Positions 28,596-39,700 of a stretch of 64,000 bases of DNA are shown piece after piece (position 1 is the stretch's first letter; every line of letters starts with the position of its first letter). Where the stretch lies: NCBI RefSeq assembly GCF_900113945.1, contig NZ_FORG01000002.1, positions 248,001 through 312,000 on the forward strand. Direction: 5' to 3'. This DNA comes from Xenorhabdus mauleonii (GTDB lineage Bacteria > Pseudomonadota > Gammaproteobacteria > Enterobacterales > Enterobacteriaceae). Both the position numbers and the translations under genes were made by a program. The notes beneath the pieces are model-generated. The model was given only the letters and a program-made list of their open reading frames with translations. It had not been told where the DNA came from and made no database searches.

Positions 28596-31500
28596 CTAAA
28601 AATTAAACTCTGAATCGACATCCTGATCATTTACCTGAGCGGATGCCATTGATGCATAGCCATAATTGAGATTTGTAAGCAGTTCCTTTATTGCCGCATC
28701 AGGATCTGCAATGACTTCATCTATCAACGTAAAGAAGTAATCAAATACGGCCGCCATAGTTTCTTCACTGAACATATGGCGACGGAATTGAAGGGTACAG
28801 TCAAAAGCATGTTGGGTTTCAGACACATCCATCGCCAAATCGAACTTGGCGGTCTCCAGCGTCAATTCAAGCCGGGAAAACGCATTTCCCTCCTCAAGCA
28901 CATTTTCCCCTGCGAGCTCATTCCCCCCGTTCAGGCTCAATGGCAGATAACCGAATATCACATCAAACAACGGATGTTTCCCCTGACGGCTCTGGAAATC
29001 ACTCTCCGCACTGAGATCTTCCAGCAGTGCACTCATCGGATAGGTTTGATAAGGCACACTTTCCGCCCACTGAGCATTCAGCTCCAGCAAATAATCCGCC
29101 ATCGTGGCCTCTGCCTCTGGCTCCATTTTCAGGGCCAGCATATTGACGAGATAACCGACCAGTGCCAATTCTTCCGGCTGCATGCGCCCGGTGACCGGAA
29201 CACCCAGCAAGAACGAGTCAGTTCGGGCAATTTTCGTCATCAAGACACCAAATACCCCAAGGAAAAAGATAAACGGTGAGAGGCCAAGCTCATCACAAAG
29301 TTGTTTTACTTCCGCACTGGTTTGCAATGGAAGGCTTTTATCCACCGTGATCCCGTGATGATTTTCGGCATCGTTACGCCAATCCCAGCGATAATCATCC
29401 ACCACCGGTAATGACAAGGGTGCCGGCAGAGGCAACAAATTGGCGAGCCAGTAGGCTTTATCTTTCCGTGCCTTATCTTCACTGTCGGTATCCTGCCTGT
29501 AGCGCCGGTAGGCGGCGAAACTATACTCCGGAGCAGGAAGGGTCTGTCCCTGCAACAAACGTCGAAAATCTTCAGTCAGGATCCCCAGAGATACGGCGTC
29601 ACATACAATGTGATGGACAACAATCAACACTTGGTGAAATGGCGCTGAACCAGATCCGGTGATAATCAGGGCGCGGATGGGCAACTGGTTATGCAGGTCG
29701 AAAGGCATATTGGCGAACTGTTCGAAGCAAGCTAAATTATCGTGCTCCGTTTCCCCCGTGTCACGCACCGATACACTCACTTTGGCATCAAGCTGGGGCA
29801 GCATCATCAAATCAGCGCCCTGTCTTTCAAACAGGCACTTCAATACCGGATGCCTGTCAACCACCCGCTCGATTGCCCCTGCGATGGCAGCCGGACTGAA
29901 TGAAAGCGGGCATCGAAATGCGATTGGCATGTTGTAGCTGCCATTGGCAAATGTTGTCTGGTGGATATACAGCAAATCCTGATCTGCGCTGGCGATAATC
30001 GGCCCGGACAAATCAACGGACGGTAAAACCGGATGGAAGGTGCTCTGTTCACTGGAAAACTGCCGTTCAATCTCACGGATGGTGGGTTGGGCAAAAAACG
30101 CTTGAATAGCAACGCGCTTACCGAGTTTTTTATACACTTTCTCTGCCATCACGATAGTTTTCAGGCTATCCCCTCCCAGCTCCATAAATTTGTCATCAAT
30201 CCCCATGTTATCGACGCCGAGAATGTGACTCCAAATTGCCGCTATTTCCTTCTGCACCTCATTGACTGCCGGCTGATAAACAGACGTCAGCGTGTTTGGT
30301 CTGGGTTTCAATTTGATGCGGTTGACCGTTTGCGGCTTGCTTCCTCCATTGGCTGCCCGCCGGCCTCCCCAAGCATACAATCTGTCCATAAATTGCCCTG
30401 CGGAGAATATTTTCTGGTTTTCACGATCGTATTCACGCAAGCTGCGTTCGAACAGGGCAGGAAACTCCGCAGCAGAAAGTGCAACTTCATTTACCCCCCA
30501 AGTCAGTTCATTCCCCCGACGTTCTCCGTCAAAATGAACCGTTTCCCAGTTCACCACAATCCAACGGGGGCTTTGCGGCCGCAGGTTTTGTCTTCGCGCC
30601 CAACCATCCAGAAACAGGTTCGCTGTAGCGTAGGGGGCATGCGCAATCCCGCCAAAAAATGCCGACATCGATGAAGTAACAAAGCAATATTCGACCGGCT
30701 TGTGCTCAAAAATCTTGTGTTCAAACACCTTGGCAAGCACTTCCGCCACTTGCGCTTTCGGTCTGAGTTGCGCGTGATAATGACCCGCATTGAGCTGTGC
30801 CAATGGTGAAAACGAATCGCCATCAGTCACCCCGGCGGCATGAATAACCGTGTGAATATCCCCCAAACGCTGGCGAATAGACTCAAACAATGCCAACGCC
30901 TCTGCTTCGGTTTCCAGCGCATAGGGGAAAATTTCCACTGCACCGGCACCTGCTTCCCTCAGTTCAGCCTGTAAGCGTTGCATCGCCGGAGTTTCTGCGC
31001 CCTGACGGCTGACTAGCGCCAAGCGCCCCTGAAAACGCTGCGCTATTACCTGCGCCATTGCTTTGCCCATTCGGCCACCTGCCCCGGTGATGACATAGGT
31101 TTTCCCCATAAAATGGGATTCATCCACCACCTCGTTTTCTTCAACATCAGGGCAGCGGAAATCTTCCACGAACAACCCTTCGGCACTCAGTTTAAGCGGG
31201 CCATGCAGTGATGTTTGCAACAGTCTGGTCAGTGAATTTCTGATCAATGGATCCGGCAACCAATGTGCATTGGGGGTCAATTCGTTTGTATGCTGCAAAT
31301 TCTGTACATTCTGTAAATGCAGAAATGCGCAAGTAATACCGGGGATCTCTTGCGGCATAACCAGCGCCAATGCCTTAAGTGCCGCTTCCGTCAGGGATGA
31401 TTCCGCCAAGTCGCCGTTATCCCTGACCATATCCGGCAAAACCAAATAAATATGCACGGACGTCAAGGCAGAAAAATCCGTTTCCGCCAGCGCTTTGCCC

Positions 31501-33713
31501 CATTCAGATAAAATGTGCAGCGAATCTGCCGCAAAAGAAAAACTGTTCGGCGGAAAGGCAAGTGACAACACCAGAGAGGAATTTTTTGGCTGCTCACCAG
31601 ACAGTGCTGTCAGTGCGCTCCGAATTTGCACCGGGCAGCGCATATCCAGTCTGGTCACTGCAACCTGATTGTTATCGACCCAATCATTTGATGTCGCTGC
31701 CAGAGATTGATCAAGCAGTAAGACAGCATGGGAATTAGCCTCTTTTGGCGCCAGTTTCGGCAGGCGAACTGATTTCCAGAATGGCAGCAATAACCCTGAC
31801 GCATTTTTAGATAAGTTTTTGCCTTCTGGCGTTGTAATGAGATTGCCGATTTGCATCCAAGTTTTGTCTGTAATATGCCCCGTGCCATGTTCTTCACGCA
31901 GGAAAGCATATCCGGGCACCTCCATGAGAGGCTGCCCTTGGTAAGCAACTGACAATATCTCCGCAGGCTCTTTGGCCTGGCCGGAAATCCAATGCGTGAC
32001 CGCCTGTTTACTCTCTTGTTGAAAATCGGGTTGTTGAAGGCCAAGCGGCAAGAAATCAAGGCACAGCGCCAAAATATCCCCGTCTTCCCCCATGTCCAGA
32101 TAAGCTTTAATTTGCTGCATCAAAGTAAATTTTGAATCAGCCACAAACATCACCCGACATGGGAAGCTATGCCGTTTGCTCAGGGTATGGGATAACGCGG
32201 GCAAATCCAGATGGGTTTGTAGCACCAGCCACCGGGATACAGCTTCCAATTGCTGCGCCAGTGAAGCCTTATTTTTCGCGGAAAATGGGAAGAAGCAGAC
32301 TGAGGCGGCCGTCTCCCCATCCTGCGAAACCGTATCATCCAAGCTCAGGGGAACATTATTCAAGGGAACATTAGCGTTCGGAGAAAGATATTGTTGCAGC
32401 ACTACATGCGCATTGGTTCCGCCAATGCCAAAACTGCTCACCCCGCCCGTCCTCAATTTTCCGGCTTGTGGCAGCCACGGTTCCGCTTGTGTGTTGATAT
32501 AAAACGGGGATTGATCAAATTCCAGTTGCGGATTCGGATGCTGGAAGTGCAGTGTCGGCGGAATGATGCCATGCCGGAGCGCCAGTACCATTTTGATAAA
32601 ACCAGCAATGCCGGCGGCTGAATCCAAGTGTCCGATATTGGTTTTTACTGCGCCCAAGGCGCACTGATTTAATGCTCCCGTGTTTTTATCGGCCACTTTG
32701 CCTGCATTGAAAACCTCGCGCAACGCCATGAATTCAATGCTGTCACCCAACGCTGTCGCTGTGCCGTGGCATTCAATAAAATCCAAATCTGCGGCATCCA
32801 GCTCTGCCATTTGCAACGCAGAACGGATCACTTCCGCCTGCCCCTTCACACTCGGCGCGGTATAACCTACCTTGCGGGCGCCATCATTATTGATGGCAGA
32901 ACCTTTGAGGATTGCCCAAATAGGGTCATTATCTGCAATCGCATCCCCTGCCCGACGCAACACCACCGCCCCCAAGCCACTCCCGAACACACTGCCGGTT
33001 GCATCTCGATCAAATGCCCGGGTCTGCCCGTCTTTTGAAAACAGCATGCCATCCTGATAAAGATGACCATTTTGTTGCGGCAACAACAGACTGACACCCC
33101 CAGCCACCGCAAAATCACATTCACCACTGAGCAGGCTTTGCACAGCCTGATGCACACTGACCAAGCTGGTCGAGCATGCTGTCTGGAGAGTAAAACTGGG
33201 GCCTTCCAGTCCCAGTTTCCAAGAAATCAGCGTACTCATGGCATCTTTATTGGCTAATTGCGAAGCCAAAAAACCACCGACATTCTCAACCTGTTCCGAC
33301 AACATCGCCTGCATTGTCCATTGCACAGTACTGCGGGCGCCCAAAAACAGCCCGATATTGCGCCCCCGCTTGTCCGGATCAATACCGGCATTCTCCAACG
33401 CGTGCCAGACACACTGCATCATCAAACGGGTTTGTGGATCTAAAAGCGCGGCCTCTGCCTGACTATAGCCAAAGAACTCCGCGTCAAAATAATTCGCCCC
33501 GGCCAACACTCCATTGACCGGCACAAAATCGATATTGCGTATCTTGCTGATATCATGCCCTGCCTGAACCAGTTCCTCTTCCGTAAAGCGAGAGATCCCC
33601 TCCTCGCCCATCAACAAATTCCGCCAAAACTCGTTGCTGTCTTCAGCCCCCGGAAAACGACCTGACAACCCAACCACTGCGATATCCAAATCTTCTCTTA
33701 TTTCTGTATTCAT
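28596..33713 (-). CDS. AT-less PKS-NRPS subunit KS-KR-ACP-C
   Basis: Predicted 1705 residues. Ketosynthase 10-440, with the catalytic cysteine 180 (TACSTSL), HGTAT at 316 and NIGH at 362. A linker of about 420 residues carries no GxSxG acyltransferase motif, then comes a ketoreductase near 860-1060 (GAGGRMG near 874, Tyr in HAPYATAN near 1020). A carrier domain follows with its serine in GGDSL near 1181. The C-terminal condensation domain has HHIVCDAVS near 1369. So it adds a C2 unit, reduces the ketone to hydroxyl, and then condenses it with an amino acid on another subunit. The missing AT must be supplied by the discrete acyltransferase at 59174. Since it ends in C, its partner should begin with A: the Pro/Ser subunit does. 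Confidence 0.92.
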   Translation of the reverse strand: MNTEIREDLDIAVVGLSGRFPGAEDSNEFWRNLLMGEEGISRFTEEELVQAGHDISKIRNIDFVPVNGVLAGANYFDAEFFGYSQAEAALLDPQTRLMMQCVWHALENAGIDPDKRGRNIGLFLGARSTVQWTMQAMLSEQVENVGGFLASQLANKDAMSTLISWKLGLEGPSFTLQTACSTSLVSVHQAVQSLLSGECDFAVAGGVSLLLPQQNGHLYQDGMLFSKDGQTRAFDRDATGSVFGSGLGAVVLRRAGDAIADNDPIWAILKGSAINNDGARKVGYTAPSVKGQAEVIRSALQMAELDAADLDFIECHGTATALGDSIEFMALREVFNAGKVADKNTGALNQCALGAVKTNIGHLDSAAGIAGFIKMVLALRHGIIPPTLHFQHPNPQLEFDQSPFYINTQAEPWLPQAGKLRTGGVSSFGIGGTNAHVVLQQYLSPNANVPLNNVPLSLDDTVSQDGETAASVCFFPFSAKNKASLAQQLEAVSRWLVLQTHLDLPALSHTLSKRHSFPCRVMFVADSKFTLMQQIKAYLDMGEDGDILALCLDFLPLGLQQPDFQQESKQAVTHWISGQAKEPAEILSVAYQGQPLMEVPGYAFLREEHGTGHITDKTWMQIGNLITTPEGKNLSKNASGLLLPFWKSVRLPKLAPKEANSHAVLLLDQSLAATSNDWVDNNQVAVTRLDMRCPVQIRSALTALSGEQPKNSSLVLSLAFPPNSFSFAADSLHILSEWGKALAETDFSALTSVHIYLVLPDMVRDNGDLAESSLTEAALKALALVMPQEIPGITCAFLHLQNVQNLQHTNELTPNAHWLPDPLIRNSLTRLLQTSLHGPLKLSAEGLFVEDFRCPDVEENEVVDESHFMGKTYVITGAGGRMGKAMAQVIAQRFQGRLALVSRQGAETPAMQRLQAELREAGAGAVEIFPYALETEAEALALFESIRQRLGDIHTVIHAAGVTDGDSFSPLAQLNAGHYHAQLRPKAQVAEVLAKVFEHKIFEHKPVEYCFVTSSMSAFFGGIAHAPYATANLFLDGWARRQNLRPQSPRWIVVNWETVHFDGERRGNELTWGVNEVALSAAEFPALFERSLREYDRENQKIFSAGQFMDRLYAWGGRRAANGGSKPQTVNRIKLKPRPNTLTSVYQPAVNEVQKEIAAIWSHILGVDNMGIDDKFMELGGDSLKTIVMAEKVYKKLGKRVAIQAFFAQPTIREIERQFSSEQSTFHPVLPSVDLSGPIIASADQDLLYIHQTTFANGSYNMPIAFRCPLSFSPAAIAGAIERVVDRHPVLKCLFERQGADLMMLPQLDAKVSVSVRDTGETEHDNLACFEQFANMPFDLHNQLPIRALIITGSGSAPFHQVLIVVHHIVCDAVSLGILTEDFRRLLQGQTLPAPEYSFAAYRRYRQDTDSEDKARKDKAYWLANLLPLPAPLSLPVVDDYRWDWRNDAENHHGITVDKSLPLQTSAEVKQLCDELGLSPFIFFLGVFGVLMTKIARTDSFLLGVPVTGRMQPEELALVGYLVNMLALKMEPEAEATMADYLLELNAQWAESVPYQTYPMSALLEDLSAESDFQSRQGKHPLFDVIFGYLPLSLNGGNELAGENVLEEGNAFSRLELTLETAKFDLAMDVSETQHAFDCTLQFRRHMFSEETMAAVFDYFFTLIDEVIADPDAAIKELLTNLNYGYASMASAQVNDQDVDSEFNF
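30700..30729. repeat. 15-base tandem duplication in the AT-less PKS gene
   Basis: TTGTGCTCAAAAATC is followed by TTGTGTTCAAACACC, giving VFEHKIFEHK in the ketoreductase region. Confidence 0.75.
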
Positions 33714-33747
33714 GATCCCTTACCTTGTTCTAAGCCTGTACTCTCAG

Positions 33748-36700
33748 TTACATAAAATTGTCAGGTGATAATTGCTTAATAAATTCAGCGTGACTGCCGC
33801 GGCAACGGTGGACAGCACAATGAGCAGAACGACGCTCTTCCAGTTGCTGCGTCAGTCCGGCAATGCTTTCGGCGTCTGCGTCATCAGAAAAAAACATCTC
33901 AACGGGAATAACGGGAATAGAATTCAATGACAGAGCAAGTACTCGCTCATAGAATGTTTGGCTTTCAAGGAGTTGATGCTGTAGCCAATAATGGTGCCAC
34001 TCTTGGTAGAGAGCCGGAGATGCCTGCCGTAATGCCCCGGCATCAATATCAGCCCCTATTTCACGACTGATTCCGGCCTGATGATTCATGTCGCGGAATG
34101 CCTGCATAAAATCCGCATACAATACATCGCCGTCAAATACATCGGTTTTCAGATTTGGATCGAAAAACACCAGCTTATCGATTCGCTTCAACAAATCATC
34201 TTGTGCCAAAGACATCTGTGACAACAATGCGGCCAACATTTCAGCACCAAGGGAATAGCCGCCCAACCAAAGTGGCCGTGACGAGGAATTTTCCTGTGCT
34301 TTCAGATGTGACGCCAACGTGCTCAATAACATCGCTTTGAACGCTGATTCAGACATGTCTTCAGTGACAGCCGGCTGAACTGTCAATACAGAAACCGTTA
34401 CCCGACCAGCCAAATTATTCGCCAAAGCCTGTAACTCCACCAATCCCCCTAACGCGGGCGGCAGCAACAGCAATTTGGGAAGCGCCGGAGCATCCATGTT
34501 CAGGCAGCGCTCCTCCATCTGGGCATCAGGGGCTACAGCAGGATTGCTAACATGGCCTTGCCGTGATTGGATTAATGACCACTGTTCACCAAGGGTGGCA
34601 TGGCGGAATACATCGACAGGACTGAACATGACATCAAACAAAGTTTCCAACTGACTGGCCAGACGAACGGCACTCAGGGAAGAACCCGATATCAGGAAGA
34701 AATCAGAATTCAGTGTCAGCGCACCTTTATAGCCCAGACATTTTCTCCAGCAATCCATCAATTTTTGCAGGTTTTCATCTGCGGCCGGATCTTGTTCTCC
34801 CTGTATTTGCTGCTCACTTTCCAGCCATTGATGAAATAAAGCCACAATCTGTTGTCTGTCCATTTTGCCGACATCAGTACGGGGTAAACTTTCTACTGAA
34901 AATAGTGCCGATGGCAGGTGAGAACGCGGATAGTGACGAGCCAAATATTGTTGCAGACCAGATTGAATATGTTCCTGCCCTGCGTTGCTTTCGCCTTCAA
35001 TCGCCAGCACCAAACAGGCTTCAGGCGTTCCGGCAAAAGCCACCGCCGCCCCCGCCGCAATAACACCCGAATACTGTCTGGCCCGATTTTCCAACTCACC
35101 CAAGCCAATAAAATTGCCGCGAACTTTACAGCTGTCATCCATGCGCCCCTTGAGATAAAACAGGCCGCTTTTGTCCGCCATCACCAAATCACCGGTACGG
35201 AAGAAAAAGCCCTGCTCATCCTGACCAAATTTACTGGCGGTCAGAATCGGATCTTTCAGGTAGCCATGATGTTCAAAGTCACCATAGATAACCAACTCTC
35301 CCCACTGACCGGCGCGGAGTCGGATGCCATTTTTATCAACAATGGCAAACGCCACATGCTCAAAGGGGGTTCCGATGGACAGCGCGGTATCAGAGGCCAG
35401 CCGCGCGCAATCGACCATAGAAACAGCGATGCACGTTTCCGTCGGGCCATAACTGTTCCAAATTTGTGTCTTGTCGAGTAATTGATCGATATCTCCGGCA
35501 ACCAAGAAATCACCACCACTGATACACACCTTGGGCAACGGCCCCAGATCTGGCATACGGTTCCACGCGGAGAAAAGCGCCGGGGCCGCAGAAATGACAT
35601 CTGGACGATAACGGCGCAAAAATTCGTTTGCTTTGCGCTCATCCAATAGACTGTAGCGATCGGCAATAACGCTCGTTCCCTGCAATGCCCAAGCCAACAG
35701 GATTTCTTCAATGTGGCCATCAAAACTGGGAGAGAACTGCTGAACTACGCGCACGCCCTGCTGTGCATGTGCCTGCGATTGATTTGCTTGCAGCGCCTCA
35801 TTCAGCGACAGCCTATTGATAAGGGAATCCACATACTGCGCCGCTGTATTTGCTGTGACACAAATCCCTTTTGGCCGTCCGGTCGTGCCGGAGCTATACA
35901 GTATCCATGCAATGGGATTGTCCTCGCAGGATTTGGCACTGTGAAAATCACGCCAATCCATCGCCACCGTTCCGGCTCCTGCACTGATATCCATATTCAC
36001 CACCAAATCCGGTTCTGCGTGGTGAATGACTTCTTTAATGCGTTCTTCCGGAGTCTCTATTTCCAACGCCAGATAGGTTGTATGTGTCAGCAAGCAGGCA
36101 GCCAGAAACGCCTGCATCTGGCTGCCTGCCCAGCCAAGAATGAGGGCCTTGCGTATTGAGGCTGTATTCAGCATCTGGGCATAAGAGGCAGTTAATTCAG
36201 CAAATTCTTCCCACGTGACAATGTCTTCATTGTCAATCACGGCCGGACGCTCGCCCAATGTCCGGAACGCAGCCAACAACATGGCATTGATAGGTGTGTA
36301 CGATGCGCGTCGTTGCACCGGACGAAACGCTTGCTGCTCTTCTGCGCCGGGCGCAATTAATGTATTGACCTGCAACGCAGAAGGAGAATGATGCAGAATC
36401 TGCTGCAAGATAGCCTGATAGCTGTTTGCCATCGCCGCCAGTTGCGGTTCAGAGAAGACATCAGACTGAGATTCCAGAACCAACCGGCAACTGTGTTCAG
36501 AATGAATGACGGAAAGATTGAGCGGGCCGTGCACTTCTTTCGCCAAATCTTCCTTATCCAGTTCCGCATATATCCCTGTGCCCATCTCATCTGCGACATC
36601 CATGTAAACATAAGAAACATTCAGCAGTGGGTTACTGCCGAACACACGTGGATCGCTGCTCAACAATGAGAAGGCTTCTTCAACCGGATAAAATAAGTGC

Positions 36701-39700
36701 TCCGCGGATTGCCATTGCTCATCCGTCAATTGTTTGACCAATTGCTCAAAAGAACCGGCAGGTTTATCAAAACGAAATGCACAGGGAAAGAGGGAGACGA
36801 ACATACCCACCGTATCCAGTGCGTGTTTTGGGCGCAATGCATTGGCGACGGAGATGGAAAACACATCACTGCACCCCTCACGGGCGACAGTAAGTCCCCA
36901 TACTGACAAGAAGAACATGGCCGGGGTGATATTTAATGTGTAGCACAACTGCTGTACTGCGACTTTATCCTCGGCCGATAAATCCCAAGACATCAACCCC
37001 ATATTCCAGCCGGCGTCTACCGCACCATGCCCGAATGGGTCAAATTCCAGGCCAGTCATATAATCTTTCCAGAATGCCTCAGCCTGTTCCCAGATAGGGT
37101 GTTTGCGGGCTTCCGCCAATGCCGTGGCATAGTGTCTGTAACTCAGTGCAACGGGAGGGAGCGGAATTTGCTTCAACACGTGTTCAAATTCTCTCAGGAG
37201 AATTTCCAGTGAAGGCTTATCCACCAAGATATGATGGATTTGCAACTGCAAGCAGGCTTGTTGCGTGTTCACATTCTGCAAATGCCCTCTCACCAGCGGG
37301 CCTTCTTCCAAATCGAAAGGCTGCCCCTGCACTTGCTGCCACTGTTGCAGATCATCAAACAGTACCTGCTCCACGTTCAGTGACGGCAATATTTCCGCAT
37401 AGGGAACGCCTTCATCGTCGATGCGATATCGGCTGCGCAAAATATCGTGGCGATCCAACAACGTCTGCAATGCCTGTTTTGCCGCCTCCGCAGAAATTGC
37501 ATCTGATAAGGGAATTTCCAACGGCAACTCAAAAACCCGTGATTCCGGGTTCAGCCGATACTCTGCATAGAGGCGGGCTTCTTGGGCTGACAACACCCCA
37601 CGCCCATCAGTTGAAATCGCAGCAGGCATTTCCAGCAAATGCCAGAAATTATCTGCCTCGTCCCTTTCATCGCCGGCACTATTTCTGTCGATAAATTCCG
37701 CCAGCATTTCTATCGTGTCGTTTTTGAAAAACTCCGGCAACGTCATCTGTGAACCAAAATGTTGCTGGATATCCACCAGCACCTTGACTGCCCGCAACGA
37801 ATGCCCGCCCAGAGAGAAAAAGCTCTTCTTCACTGACAGCGCTTCAACCTCCAGTTCCAAATGCTGCCCCCAACACGCCGCCAGCCATTCTTGCGTGGCC
37901 CCAATGGGGCGGGCATTTTCATCGCGAGCCATTGTGCCAAGCCTCTGTTTCAGTGCTTGCCTGTCCAATTTACCCGTGCTCGTCAACGGCAATTCCGTTA
38001 TCAGAACAATTTGGCTCGGCACCATATAAGCCGGCATCCGTCCCAGCAATGCTTGTCTGATATGCTGCTCATTCACCGACGGCCCCGCCGGAACAATAAA
38101 GGCGCCCAGCAGCGCGTGTTGCCGTTTATCTTCCAGGCTTATCACCGCCGCTTCGGACACCATCGGCAGATCCAGCACATTTTTTTCGACAGCATCCAAC
38201 TCGATGCGAAAACCGTTTACTTTCAGTTGGCGATCGCGCCGCCCGAGAATTTCGATTTCACCCTGCGTATTCCAGCAGCACAGATCCCCGCTGCGATAAT
38301 ATCTCCCTGTCAGCCACTCCGTATTCAGGTTGATAAATGCCTTCTCAGTCAGATCGGGGCGATTGAAGTAACCCGCGCCGACACCAACGCCCCCTATCAG
38401 CAATTCCCCCTGTACTCCAACGGGGCAAAGCTCCAATGTATCGGGAAAGACCACGGCACATTGGCACCCGCCAAATGGCTTGCCGATCGTTATTTTTTGG
38501 TCATTGCGCACAATGGGTAAATAGGTCGTGAGGACGCCTGTTTCACTTGGGCCATAGACGTTAAATAACTGGTAATTATTCTTCTGCAACGTCCGGAGGT
38601 TTTCACCGCCAAAATAGAGTTGCTGCAATGAAGGAATATCCCCCAACTCCATAATATCTTCGGCAAATACGGTCGTGGTAAACAGCAGGTCAATCTGTTT
38701 TTCCCGCAAGAATTCGACACATTTTTTCGCATCGATGCGGGCGTCTTCCGGAGCAATGACCAAGACAATGTCTTGCGTCAGAAACTGAACGCACTCCAGT
38801 ACGAAATAATCAAACGAATGGTTGGAGACAGAGGCAATGCGTGAACCCACTGAGCGATACAGCTCATGCATCTCCGCACTGATATTGAGCAATGCCCTGT
38901 GCGTGTTGAGACTGCCTTTCGGCTTGCCTTCACTGCCGGAGGTCATGACAGCACACAAAGGCGCATCGGGGCTGACGGATTCCCCTTTGCGCAGCAATTC
39001 CGTCAATGACGCCGAATGTGAGATATCGGCCATTGCTGCCAAAGAAGCGGGCTGGTACTCAGGCAGCATAATCACCCGACATCCCTGCTGGCGGAAAAAT
39101 GCCGCCAGTTGGGAATGCTCTTCCTGCAACAGTACCGTTTTGGTCTGCTGCAATGCGATGATATCCAATAACTGCCTTTCCGGAACGCTATTCGACTGTA
39201 TGCAAAACGGCTTGCCAATACGGATGCACGCCATCGCAGCAAGCGTGATCTCAACGCCCTTGGCACCGACAATCAGCACACAATCCCCCAACGAGGCCCA
39301 TTCAGGCAATTGGGGATCCAGCAGCAATCGCTCCGTATATTGTGCCAGTTGCCGAAAACTCACGCTTTGCTCATCCACTTCCAGACAGTGCCTGTCAGCC
39401 CTGTCACGGATAGAGGCAGTGATCGCCTGTGCGACATTTTGATATTGCGGTGGTTGCATGGGTTGCTGCGCGGATAAAGCGCGCACCCGTTCTTGTTCCT
39501 GCGGCGTGATCCACTGCATGGATGCAAGCGGTGCAGCCGGATCAGACACCATGCTGCCCAACAAGAGAATCAAGCGTTCCATCAACAGCTCAATTAACTC
39601 AGGAGCCACAACGCAGGGATTAAAACGCACATGCAGTTCAGTTTTTTCAGGGCGGGCATGGCACCAGAGACTCAATGAATAGTGCCCGGCTTCCATTTTA

